Shown here: positions 16,817-24,385 of the stretch, piece by piece
How the letters are laid out: every line of letters starts with the position of its first letter
Numbering within the stretch: position 1 is the stretch's first letter
NCBI RefSeq assembly: GCF_016907675.1
Contig: NZ_JAFBCJ010000001.1
Location: forward strand, 5,022,001-5,086,000
Source of the DNA: Geodermatophilus bullaregiensis
GTDB taxonomy: Bacteria; Actinomycetota; Actinomycetes; Mycobacteriales; Geodermatophilaceae
Reading direction: 5' to 3'
DNA: 64,000 bases
Made by a program: the position numbers and the translations under genes
The notes under the pieces: generated by a model
What the model was told of the DNA's origin: nothing
The model's database searches: none
The model's input: only the letters and a program-made list of their open reading frames with translations

Positions 16817-17905
16817 CTACCCGAAGGTGACGGCGTAGACCTCGGCGCCGGGGTCGGGGAACTCGACCTCGGCAGTGGCGGTGTCGACCGCGCCGGAGCG
16901 GCGGACCAGCTGGTGCAGCCGGCCCTCGGCCACCGTCCCGGAGCCGTCGGCGCCGACGTCGAGTCCGGCGTCGGCGCCCGGCGGCCGGCCGTCCAGGAGC
17001 AGCCGGAAGCGCACCGGCGTCCCCTGCCGTCCCGGCGTGGCGACCAGGTGGAGGTCGCGGGCGGAGAAGCGGACGGTCAGCCGCCCGCCGGGCTCGTGGG
17101 ACACCGCCGCCTCGCGGGCCACCGTCCAGGCACCGGCCAGGGCCCAGTGGCCCAGCCGCAGCCGGTCGGGGGCGGAGTAGGTGCGCGGCCGGTCGGCCAC
17201 GACCCCGCCCGGGGAGGCGAAGCCGGTGGTCCGGTCGTAGCCGAGGTAGGTCTCGGCCGATCGCAGGCTGTCCCAGTCTGCGGGGGCCTCGACGCCGTGG
17301 GCCTCGACGGGCACCGGGTACGGCCCGAGGTCGCCGGCGCCGGCCTCGGTGAGCAGCTGCCGCAGGACCGTCTCGGTCTCCTCGTAGCCGCCCTCGCCGA
17401 AGACGTGGTGGCGCAGCCGCCCGGTCGCGTCGACGAGGTAGAGCGCCGGCCAGAAGTGGTTGTGGAAGGACCGCCAGACGCCGAAGGAGTCGTCGACCGC
17501 GATCGGGTAGCCGATCGAGCGGGCCTCCGCGGCCCGGCGGACGCCGTCCGCGCCGTGCTCGAAGGAGAACTCGGGGGAGTGCACCCCGATGACGACCAGC
17601 CCGGCGTCGCGGTAGGCGTCGGCCCAGGTGCGCACGTACGGGAGCTGGCGCAGCCAGTTGATGCAGGTGTGGGTCCAGAAGTCGACGAGCACCACCCGGC
17701 CGCGCAGGTCGGCGCCGGTGAGCGGGCGCGAGTTGAGCCAGTCGGTCGCCGCGGCGAGGGAGAAGTCGGCCTCGACCGGCCACAGCGCGTCGGCGCCGTC
17801 GGCGTCCCCGCGGTCCTCGGCGCGGACGTCGTCGGAGCGGAACAGCTGCCCGAGACGGCGGGCGCGGTCCAGCAGGTGGTCGGAGCTCAGGTGGTCCGAG
17901 GTCAT
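16817..17905 (-). CDS. Thioredoxin-fold redoxin with C-terminal DipZ-like domain
   Basis: A 362-residue protein. Residues about 65-200 form a thioredoxin-like domain (GRVVLVDFWTHTCINWLRQL, then VIGVHSPEFSFEHGADGV). The rest resembles the carbohydrate-binding-like C-terminal domain of DipZ/TlpA-type proteins (AETYLGYDRTTGFASPGG). The usual CxxC is CINW, with Cys81 present and the second Cys replaced by Trp84; I recall other family members with the same change, so it may be a one-cysteine peroxidase or a non-redox binder. No signal peptide or membrane segment is visible. A conserved block shared with the flavoprotein gene at 25697 lies about 60 bp upstream. Confidence 0.8.
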   Translation of the reverse strand: MTSDHLSSDHLLDRARRLGQLFRSDDVRAEDRGDADGADALWPVEADFSLAAATDWLNSRPLTGADLRGRVVLVDFWTHTCINWLRQLPYVRTWADAYRDAGLVVIGVHSPEFSFEHGADGVRRAAEARSIGYPIAVDDSFGVWRSFHNHFWPALYLVDATGRLRHHVFGEGGYEETETVLRQLLTEAGAGDLGPYPVPVEAHGVEAPADWDSLRSAETYLGYDRTTGFASPGGVVADRPRTYSAPDRLRLGHWALAGAWTVAREAAVSHEPGGRLTVRFSARDLHLVATPGRQGTPVRFRLLLDGRPPGADAGLDVGADGSGTVAEGRLHQLVRRSGAVDTATAEVEFPDPGAEVYAVTFG

Positions 17906-17963
17906 GGCCGAGGTCCTCTCACGGGCGGCGTGCGCCCCCAGCCTCGGCCCGCGCCGGGGTCGC

Positions 17964-17987
17964 TCGCGCCCGTGGCCGTCCCTGGCG
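17964..17987 (-). promoter_or_regulatory. Upstream block shared with the flavoprotein gene (copy 1)
   Basis: The plus-strand text TCGCGCCCGTGG, two variable bases, then GTCCCTGG is repeated at 25792 with only those two bases different. Both copies precede minus-strand redox genes. Here it is 58 bp from the ATG at 17905. Confidence 0.45.
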
Positions 17988-18002
17988 TGCCCCGGGGGCC
18001 CG

Positions 18003-18296
18003 CTGGTCGAGGCCGCCGCCCGCGTCGGGGACCGGGAGGTCGCCCCGGCCGCCGCGGAGAACCTGGCCGCGCGGGCGCGCGGGAGCGGCACACCCTGGGC
18101 GCGGGGCCCGCGTTCGAGGCGATGGGCGCGGCCTGCCTCGCCGAGCGGCCCGGCTCGTTCGCGACGGGCGGGCGGACCCGGGGATCGGCGCGACGCTGTT
18201 CCTCGGCGCCCGCACCGTCGAGTGGCACCTGCGGACGGTGTCCGACGAGTCGGGGACCACCTCGCGCCGGGGCCTGCAGGCCGCGCCGGCCGGCCG
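18003..18296 (+). pseudogene. Remnant of a LAL/LuxR regulator gene
   Basis: Three consecutive pieces in shifted frames match the C-terminal third of a LAL regulator. The first is LVEAAARVGDREVAPAAAEN with GSGTPWA. The second is RHTLGAGPAFEAMGAACLAE. The third is ATLFLGARTVEWHLRTVSDE then GTTSRRGLQAAP, the latter a recognisable LuxR helix-turn-helix second half. About 45 residues that normally separate the last two pieces are missing, and there is no start, ATPase domain or common frame. It is therefore a decayed fragment. It is not the end of either intact LAL gene in the window, although it resembles the one at 20305-23280 more closely. Confidence 0.7.
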
Positions 18297-18421
18297 TGGC
18301 ACCGGCGGCCCCGCCGACGGGGCACCGGCCACCCGCACGGCGTCGCCGCCGTCCCGGGCAGGACCGGCCCGGCGCCCGGCCGCCCCGTGCGGGGACGGCC
18401 GGACGCACAGGCGCGGCGGGC

Positions 18422-18865
18422 TCACCGGCCCGGGAGGCGCTGCGTGACCTCCTGCAGGACCCAGCCGTTGCCGTCCGGGTCGCTGAACACGGCGTGCGAG
18501 GAGTAGCTGCCGCCGGCCGGGTCCCGCCCCGGCAGCCGCACGCCCGGCTCGTCGGGGTGGAACCGCCCGGCCGCGCCGTGGAACACCTCGCTCACCGCGA
18601 CGCCGTGCTCGACGAGCTCGGCGCGGGTGGCCTCGATGTCCTCGGTGACCAGCAGCAGCCCCTCCTGCGACCCGGGGACCATGCGGGTGATCCCGGTGCC
18701 GAAGCTGATCGAGCACCCCGACCCGGGTGGCGTGATCTGCACGATGCGGAAGTCGTCTCCCGCCACGATGTCGGCGTCCTCGCGCCAACCCAGCCCCTTG
18801 TAGAACTGCTTGGCGCGGTCGACGTCGGTGACGGGCAGGACGACGACCTCGAGCTTGACGTCCAC
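18422..18865 (-). CDS. VOC (glyoxalase/bleomycin-resistance fold) protein
   Basis: A 147-residue vicinal-oxygen-chelate protein: LEVVVLPVTDVDRAKQFYKG at the N-terminus and SDPDGNGWVLQEVTQRLPGR at the C-terminus frame two beta-alpha-beta-beta-beta units. GSGCSISFGTGI is the conserved middle strand. Such proteins act as isomerases or dioxygenases, or bind small ligands; nothing here fixes the reaction. It is the last of three co-directional genes and closely resembles the VOC gene at 19146-19595, so the pair is probably an old duplication. Confidence 0.85.
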   Translation of the reverse strand: MDVKLEVVVLPVTDVDRAKQFYKGLGWREDADIVAGDDFRIVQITPPGSGCSISFGTGITRMVPGSQEGLLLVTEDIEATRAELVEHGVAVSEVFHGAAGRFHPDEPGVRLPGRDPAGGSYSSHAVFSDPDGNGWVLQEVTQRLPGR

Positions 18866-18926
18866 GGGGACCTCCTCGGTGTGCTGGGTCAGGACACCGC
18901 TGCGGTGCGCGGCTGCTGGTCGGTGG

Positions 18927-19115
18927 TCACTGCCGGGCGCCCTCGACGTGGAGGGTGGCGTCGGCGACGGCCTGGTCCTCCGTCCGGCCCTCCTGGCGCG
19001 CCATGATGTAGGCGGCGTACCAGCCGGACCAGTGGTGGGGCGGTGAGGTCGGCTCGTACTCGCCGTGGTGGTCCTCGGCCTCCCGCAGGAGGGCGGTCAG
19101 GTTCTCGACGTCCAT
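18927..19115 (-). CDS. Small protein similar to C-terminal tail of VOC proteins, 62 aa
   Basis: A 62-residue ORF between two VOC genes. The sequence LLREAEDHHGEYEPTSPPHH, then WSGWYAAYIMARQEGRT, resembles the tail that is fused to the VOC protein at 23512-24183 (ALRRAAAAHREHEARTG, then ADWPAWYARYLV). It therefore looks like that tail encoded as a separate gene. The ATG lies 30 bp after the stop of the upstream VOC gene, in the same operon. Function unknown; it may be a partner subunit for the VOC proteins. Confidence 0.75.
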   Translation of the reverse strand: MDVENLTALLREAEDHHGEYEPTSPPHHWSGWYAAYIMARQEGRTEDQAVADATLHVEGARQ

Positions 19116-19145
19116 CGGTGGGTCCTCGTGGGTCTCGGGGCCGGG

Positions 19146-19595
19146 TCAGCGGCCGGGGAGGCGGGTCGTGATCTCCTGGAGCAGCCAGCGGTTGCCGTCG
19201 GGGTCGGTGAACGGGGCGTACGAGGCGTAGCTGCGGCGTCCGGGGTCCAGGCCTGCCGCCTGCGTCGCGGGGTCCGCGCGCAGCGCGAGCGCCCCGCGGG
19301 CGTCGTGGACGATCTCGCCGACGTCCACGCCCTGCGCGACGAGCTCGGCGCGGGCGGCCTCGACGTCGTCCACGGCGAGGAACAGGTCCCCCGCCGAGCC
19401 CGGCCGCTCCGATCCCATCCCGGTGCCGATGTGGATCGAGCACCCCGAGCCGGGCGGCGTCATCTGGACGAGGCGGAAGTCGTCCTCCAGGACGACGTCG
19501 GCGTCCTCGCGCCAGCCCAGGGTCTTGTAGAACTGCTTGGCCCGGTCGACGTCGGAGACGGGCACGACGACGACCTCGAGGTTCATGTCCACCAC
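19146..19595 (-). CDS. VOC (glyoxalase-fold) protein
   Basis: A 149-residue VOC protein very like the one at 18422-18865: LEVVVVPVSDVDRAKQFYKT, GSGCSIHIGTGMG and TDPDGNRWLLQEITTRLPGR. A GTG at 19595 with GAGGAG 5 nt upstream is taken as start; an ATG three codons later is an alternative. It is the first gene of the VOC, 62-aa, VOC operon. A 17-bp palindrome, almost identical to one upstream of the VOC gene at 23512, lies 79 bp before the start and suggests common control. Confidence 0.85.
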   Translation of the reverse strand: MVDMNLEVVVVPVSDVDRAKQFYKTLGWREDADVVLEDDFRLVQMTPPGSGCSIHIGTGMGSERPGSAGDLFLAVDDVEAARAELVAQGVDVGEIVHDARGALALRADPATQAAGLDPGRRSYASYAPFTDPDGNRWLLQEITTRLPGR

Positions 19596-19674
19596 GTGCG
19601 CTCCTCGTCCTGGCCGGACCGGACCCGGTCGGGGCCGGTCCCGTCAGGCTGGCGCGGACGGTCCCCGTGCCGAC

Positions 19675-19691
19675 CCAGGGGAACCCCCTGG
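19675..19691. promoter_or_regulatory. 17-bp palindrome upstream of VOC operon (copy 1)
   Basis: Read toward the VOC operon: CCAGGGGGTTCCCCTGG, with 7-bp arms CCAGGGG/CCCCTGG. The VOC gene at 23512 has CCAGGGGGTCTCCCTGG 63 bp upstream (15 of 17 identical). Confidence 0.5.
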
Positions 19692-19791
19692 TGTGCCGAC
19701 TGGTCCCGGGACCCGGACGACGGCGGCCCGGCGCGGGTGCCGCTCCGGGACCGGTCGCCGCCCCGGATGTCGGACGACGAGGTGGCACCCC

Positions 19792-20225
19792 GTGCGTCCC
19801 GACATCGTCCCGGGGGCTGGCTTCCCCGACCACCGGCTCCCCGACCACACCCGCACCGTCCGCACGCTCGGCGAGCTGCAGGGCGACGACCCGATGGTCC
19901 GCACGCTCGCGCGGGGCACCACTGCCCCGAGGAGCACCCGCAGCACCTGGAGTCGGCGGCCCAGTCGCGGATCGCGGTCGCCCACACGCAGGTCGTCTCC
20001 GAGCACGACCCGGTGATCCCGCACACCCTCGTGCTGGAGGCCGGTCCACCCGGTCCACCCGGTCCACGACGGTCACTGGTCCTGGGGTCGGCCGTCGATC
20101 GACGACCTCTGGCACGACCTGCGCGCGGCCACCGCCGCGATCCGCCCCGACCGGGACCTCGCCACCCCGGGCTGCGGGAGGCCCGGGAAGGCGGCGACCG
20201 GTCGCGGTTGTACGGGTGGAACCGC
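19792..20225 (+). pseudogene. Decayed redoxin gene with frameshifts and internal deletion
   Basis: From a GTG at 19792 the frame reads RPDIVPGAGFPDHRLPDHTR and LGELQGDDPMVRTLARG, the start of a redoxin-domain family whose intact members I know to be near 200 residues. It then shifts frame to give HHCPEEHPQHLESAAQSRIA and VAHTQVV. It jumps straight to EHDPVIPHTLVLE, missing about 45 residues of the peroxiredoxin core. A further shift gives WGRPSIDDLWHDLRAATAAI, and another gives LREAREGGDRSRLYGWN. A tripled CCGGTCCAC repeat (20041-20067) sits at one break. No function is expected. Confidence 0.8.
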
Positions 20226-20304
20226 CGACCCCGCCCCGTCGCCGGCGCGGACCCGGCGGCGCGCCCGGCGCCCGAGGTGTGATGACCGCCGGCGCCGGCC
20301 CGGA

Positions 20305-23280
20305 TCAGGTGGGGACGCGGTCCGCGCCCAGGGGGGACCGCCAGAGGTCCCGGCGGGTGGTGATGCCGAGCTTCCCGAACACCTTCCGCAGGTGCCACTC
20401 CACCGTCCGCGGGCTGATGTAGAGGGCCGTGGCGATCTCGGAGTTGGTGTGGCCCCGCGCGGCCAGCCGCGCCACCTGCGTCTCCTGGGCGGTGAGCTCG
20501 GCGGAGGTCTCCACCGCGCGCCGGCGCACCGTCTCCCCGGTGGCCTGCAGCTCGCGCCGGGCGCGCTCGGCGAACGCCTCCGCGCCCATCGCGGCAAGGG
20601 CCTCGTGCGCGGTCCTCAGCTGGACCCGGGCGTCGACCCGGCGGCCCTCCCGGCGCAGCCACTCGCCGTAGAGGAGCCGTGCCCGGGCGAGCTCGACCTG
20701 GACCCGCGTGCCCGCGAGCCGGTCGACGGCCTCGCGGTGCAGCTCCTCGGCGGCCCGGCCTCCGCGCAGCAGGGCCCGCCGGCTCGCCGTCACGCCCAGC
20801 ACCCACTCGGTGCCGCTGGCGCCCGCCACGGCCGACAGCGTCTCGAGCGCCGCGGCCGCCGTCGCGGTGTCCCCGCTGCGCGCGCCGGCCTCGACCAGCT
20901 CGGCCAGCGCCCAGGAGGACGGGCCGTGCCTCAGCGGCCCGGCGGTCGCCTCCCGGGCCGCCGGCACCGCGTCCGCGTACCGGCCGAGGCCGTTGCACAG
21001 CACGGCGCGGGCCCACTGCACCGTCGTCGCGCCCGTGTCCCCGTCCCGACCCGGTCGGCCCGCTCCAGCAGGCGGGAACCCGGCGGCATCCGCGGCGGCG
21101 ACCGCCTCGAGGGCCTCGACGGCCTCGTCCACCACGCGCTCGTCCCGCTCGCCGCGGCCCCGGTGGGCGGCCACGGCCGCCTCACCGTGCAGCGCCAGGG
21201 ACGTCCGGCCGCCGGTGAGCTCCTCCACCGACCGGACTTGCAGCACCAGCGCCCGGGCGGCCGCGAGGTCCCCGGCCAGCAGCGGCACGAGCAGCCGCTG
21301 GCCGAGCGCGAGCGGCAGGGCGCCCACGGCGCCGCTCTCCCGTGCGACGGTCACGTGCCGGCGGGTCAGGGCATCCCAGCCGGCGTCGTCCCACAGCGAG
21401 ACCGCCGTCGACGCGGCCAGCGGGGTCAGCCGCAGCGCCTCGGCCAGGGTGGGCTCCTCGCGGAGGAACGCCTGCACCGCCCGCCGCGAGACCGGGGCAG
21501 CGGCGGCGTACCCGTCGGTGACCAGGACCGCCAGGGCCTCCAGCAGCAGGTCCCCGCTGCGGGGCGCGTGCGGCAGCGGGGCGTCCCGGACGACGCGCGC
21601 CACCTCGCGCACGTCCGGACCCGTCGCCCGGCCGGCGGACAGCGCCGAGGACAGCGCGTCGAGGTAGGTGTCCCGGGCGAGGTCGGCGTCGAGCGGCTCG
21701 AGCCGGCGGGCCGCGGCGAGCAGCAGCGGCAGCGCGTCCTCGTCGCGGCTGGTGGCCGACCGCATCCGGGCCTCCAGCAGCTCCGCCCGTGCCCGCCCGG
21801 CCTCCCCGAGCGGGCCCGCCCGGGCCGTCGCGAGCAGGGCCGAGGCGTCCTCGAAGGCGCCGGCGACCACCGTGGCCTGGGCCGCGTCGAGCGCCCGCCG
21901 CACCCGCCGTGCGGGGTCGGGCGTGAGCAGGGCCGCGCGCCCGAGGAACGCGGCCGTGGCCGCGAGCCCGCCCTGCGCGAGCGCCCGGCCGGCCGAGCGC
22001 TCCAGGTCGGCGGCGACGGCCTCGTCCGTGCCCACCGTGGCCTGGGCGCGGTGCCAGGCCCGGCGGTCGGGGTCGGAGCCGGGGTCGGTGACCTCGGCCA
22101 GCGCGCGGTGCACCTGCCGGAGCTCCTCGCGGGGAGCCGCGGAGCGGACGGCCGAGCGGACCAGTGGATGGCGGAACCGCACCCGGTCACCCAGCTCCAC
22201 CAGCCCGGACGCCTCGGCCGCCGACACCGCGTCCGCCCCGATCCCCAGCCGTGCCGCGGCGCGCTGCAGCAGCCGGACGTCGCCCACCGGGTCGGCGGCC
22301 GCGACGAGGAGCAGCTGCCGGGAGGCCCGGGGGAGGGCGTGCAGCTGGTCGGCGAACCCCTGCTCCAGGCGGGAGACGAGCGAGCTCCCGGGAGCGCCGC
22401 CGTCGCCCCCGAAGGCGAGCTCGGCGGCGGAGGCCCCCCGGTGCAGCTCCAGGAGCGCCAGCGGGTTGCCGCGGCACTCCGCCAGGACGCGGTCGCGCAC
22501 CCGGGGGTCCAGCGCCCCGGGCACCGCCGACCGCAGGAGGGCGGCCGCGTCCTCGTCCGCGAGCGGCCCGACCACCAGCTGCGGGACACCGGCGAAGGGC
22601 GGGCCGTCGCCTGCGCCGCGCGCGGCGAGGACCATCCCCACCGGTTCGGCGTCGAGCCGCCGGGCGACGAACTCCAGCGTCTGCACCGAGGCCTGGTCCA
22701 GCCACTGGACGTCGTCGACCACGCAGACGAACGACCGCTCCTCGGCCACCTCGGAGAGCAGGGTCAGCACGGCCAGCCCCACGAGGAAGCGGTCCGGGGG
22801 GTCGCCCGGCCGCAGCCCGAACGCCGTGGCGAGCGCCTCCCGCTGCGGGCCGGGCAGCGCCGGCAGCCGGTCGAGGAACGGGTGGCACAGCTGGTGCAGG
22901 CCCGCGAAGGCCATCTCCAGCTCCGACTCGACGCCGGACGCGCGGGCCACCCGGCAGCCCGCGGCGCAGTGCACGAGGAACCGCAGCAGCGCGGTCTTGC
23001 CGATCCCGGCCTCCCCCCGCACCACGAGGACCTGGCTGCGGCCGGCGGCGACCGCCGCCACCAGGCCGCCGAGCCGCTCGCACTCGGCGCGCCGTCCCAC
23101 CAGGCCCGGCCACGCGGCCGGCGGGAGAGCACCCTCGCGGAACACCGGCCGGCCGGTCCGGGGTCCGGCGTCGGCCCGGCGGCCGGCCGGCGGACGGGTC
23201 CCGACGCCGGAGCGGCCGGACGCGGTGGCCGGCCGCACCGCGCTGTGTCGTGACGCCGTGCCGAGGCGTGCGTCTGCCAT
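20305..23280 (-). CDS. LAL-type LuxR-family transcriptional regulator (AAA ATPase), 991 aa
   Basis: A second large ATP-binding LuxR regulator. About 55 N-terminal residues are low-complexity; the ATPase then starts at LVGRRAECERLGGLVA. The P-loop is GEAGIGKT (residues 89-96) and the Walker B strand FVCVVDDVQWLD is near 184-195. A long helical repeat region and a C-terminal LuxR domain follow (LTAQETQVARLAARGHTN, then YISPRTVEWHLRKVFGKLG). A copy of the shared palindromic element lies 68 bp upstream of the ATG, so this regulator may belong to, or control, that set of genes. It sits next to the VOC genes. Confidence 0.9.
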   Translation of the reverse strand: MADARLGTASRHSAVRPATASGRSGVGTRPPAGRRADAGPRTGRPVFREGALPPAAWPGLVGRRAECERLGGLVAAVAAGRSQVLVVRGEAGIGKTALLRFLVHCAAGCRVARASGVESELEMAFAGLHQLCHPFLDRLPALPGPQREALATAFGLRPGDPPDRFLVGLAVLTLLSEVAEERSFVCVVDDVQWLDQASVQTLEFVARRLDAEPVGMVLAARGAGDGPPFAGVPQLVVGPLADEDAAALLRSAVPGALDPRVRDRVLAECRGNPLALLELHRGASAAELAFGGDGGAPGSSLVSRLEQGFADQLHALPRASRQLLLVAAADPVGDVRLLQRAAARLGIGADAVSAAEASGLVELGDRVRFRHPLVRSAVRSAAPREELRQVHRALAEVTDPGSDPDRRAWHRAQATVGTDEAVAADLERSAGRALAQGGLAATAAFLGRAALLTPDPARRVRRALDAAQATVVAGAFEDASALLATARAGPLGEAGRARAELLEARMRSATSRDEDALPLLLAAARRLEPLDADLARDTYLDALSSALSAGRATGPDVREVARVVRDAPLPHAPRSGDLLLEALAVLVTDGYAAAAPVSRRAVQAFLREEPTLAEALRLTPLAASTAVSLWDDAGWDALTRRHVTVARESGAVGALPLALGQRLLVPLLAGDLAAARALVLQVRSVEELTGGRTSLALHGEAAVAAHRGRGERDERVVDEAVEALEAVAAADAAGFPPAGAGRPGRDGDTGATTVQWARAVLCNGLGRYADAVPAAREATAGPLRHGPSSWALAELVEAGARSGDTATAAAALETLSAVAGASGTEWVLGVTASRRALLRGGRAAEELHREAVDRLAGTRVQVELARARLLYGEWLRREGRRVDARVQLRTAHEALAAMGAEAFAERARRELQATGETVRRRAVETSAELTAQETQVARLAARGHTNSEIATALYISPRTVEWHLRKVFGKLGITTRRDLWRSPLGADRVPT

Positions 23281-23348
23281 CGCGCCTCCTCGCCCGGACG
23301 GCGGGACCGCCCGTCCCCGCGGACGACGCTAGGGACGGCCACGGCCGC

Positions 23349-23366
23349 GGGCATCCGTCATCTGAC
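23349..23366 (-). promoter_or_regulatory. Shared palindromic element, copy 4 (upstream of second LAL gene)
   Basis: In gene orientation GTCAGATGACGGATGCCC: core GTCA-GA-TGAC then GGATGCCC, 68 bp before the ATG at 23280. It is preceded by GGGACCCCA, which recalls the variant at 26468. Confidence 0.5.
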
Positions 23367-23431
23367 TGGGGTCCCGGCCCCCCGGTCCGCGCGAGCTCCC
23401 CGCCGCCCGCGGCCAGGGGACCAGGGGGCGG

Positions 23432-23448
23432 CCAGGGGGTCTCCCTGG
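23432..23448. promoter_or_regulatory. 17-bp palindrome upstream of VOC gene (copy 2)
   Basis: CCAGGGGGTCTCCCTGG lies 63 bp before the GTG at 23512. Two further CCAGGGG half-like units stand just upstream (23413-23428). It is nearly identical to the site before the VOC operon at 19595. Confidence 0.5.
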
Positions 23449-23511
23449 TGCGACCCGGCGGCGGCGGACGCGACGGTCGTGCCGACACAGCCACGACACA
23501 GGGAGGCCCAC

Positions 23512-24183
23512 GTGAGCACCACGGAGACCCGCGACGCCGCGGGCACGACGACGGGACCGGCCGCGGTCGACATGGGCCTCGAGGTGGTGGTCATCCCGGT
23601 CGCCGACGTCGACCGCGCCATCGACTTCTACCGGCGGCTGGGCTGGCGCTTCGACGGCGACTTCCGCGACGACGACGGCTTCCGCGGGATCCAGTTCACG
23701 CCGAGGGGCTCGGGGTGCTCGATCCAGTTCGGCACCAAGGTGACGCCGGCCGAGCCGGGCTCCGCACAGGGTCTGCACCTGGTCGTGTCCGACATCGAGG
23801 CCGCGCGGGCGGACCTCGTCGCCCGGGGCGTCGACGCGAGCGAGGTCTACCACTGCGTCTCCGGCTACGCCTGCCGCTTCCCGGGCAACGACCCGCCCGT
23901 CCCCGGCCCGCACCCCGACCGCGGCACCTACGGGTCGTTCGTGTCCTTCGCCGACCCCGACGGCAACGGCTGGGTGCTCCAGGAGATCACCACACGCTTC
24001 CCCGGCCGGGTCGACGGCGACACCACCTACCCGTCGGAGGCGGAGCTGGTGCAGGCGCTCCGACGGGCCGCGGCCGCCCACCGGGAGCACGAGGCGCGCA
24101 CCGGCGGGACCGACGCCGACTGGCCCGCCTGGTACGCCCGCTACCTGGTCCGCGAGCAGTCGGGGGAGCAGCTCCCGGCCTGA
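23512..24183 (+). CDS. VOC protein with fused C-terminal tail, 223 aa
   Basis: A VOC protein (LEVVVIPVADVDRAIDFYRR, GSGCSIQFGTKVT, ADPDGNGWVLQEITTRFPGR) with a longer loop than the two paralogues and a C-terminal extension of about 60 residues. The extension resembles the separate 62-aa protein at 18927-19115. The GTG start has an AGGGAGG ribosome site. The gene stands alone, divergent from the LAL regulator, with a 17-bp palindrome in its upstream region. Ligand or substrate unknown. Confidence 0.85.
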   Translation: MSTTETRDAAGTTTGPAAVDMGLEVVVIPVADVDRAIDFYRRLGWRFDGDFRDDDGFRGIQFTPRGSGCSIQFGTKVTPAEPGSAQGLHLVVSDIEAARADLVARGVDASEVYHCVSGYACRFPGNDPPVPGPHPDRGTYGSFVSFADPDGNGWVLQEITTRFPGRVDGDTTYPSEAELVQALRRAAAAHREHEARTGGTDADWPAWYARYLVREQSGEQLPA

Positions 24184-24349
24184 CCCCGCACCGGCCTACC
24201 GTGCCGGTCGGACCACGCCGACGCCCCACCTGCCGCGCCCCCGCTCGCGGCCGGTGGGCTCGGGTCGGCCGGGCGACCCGGCCGCACGGCACCGGACCCG
24301 GTTCGCTGCCGGGACCGGGTGGACCGTCTCGACGGGGCGCTCGCGCCGT

Positions 24350-24385
24350 TTCAGGTGCGGGTGGTGGTTCAGGTGCGGGTGGTGG
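24350..24385. repeat. 18-bp tandem duplication covering a stop codon
   Basis: TTCAGGTGCGGGTGGTGG occurs twice, head to tail and without mismatch. On the minus strand it encodes the last codons and stop of the flavoprotein gene (Thr-Thr-Arg-Thr-stop), so the 3' end of that gene has been duplicated and only the first stop is used. Confidence 0.85.
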
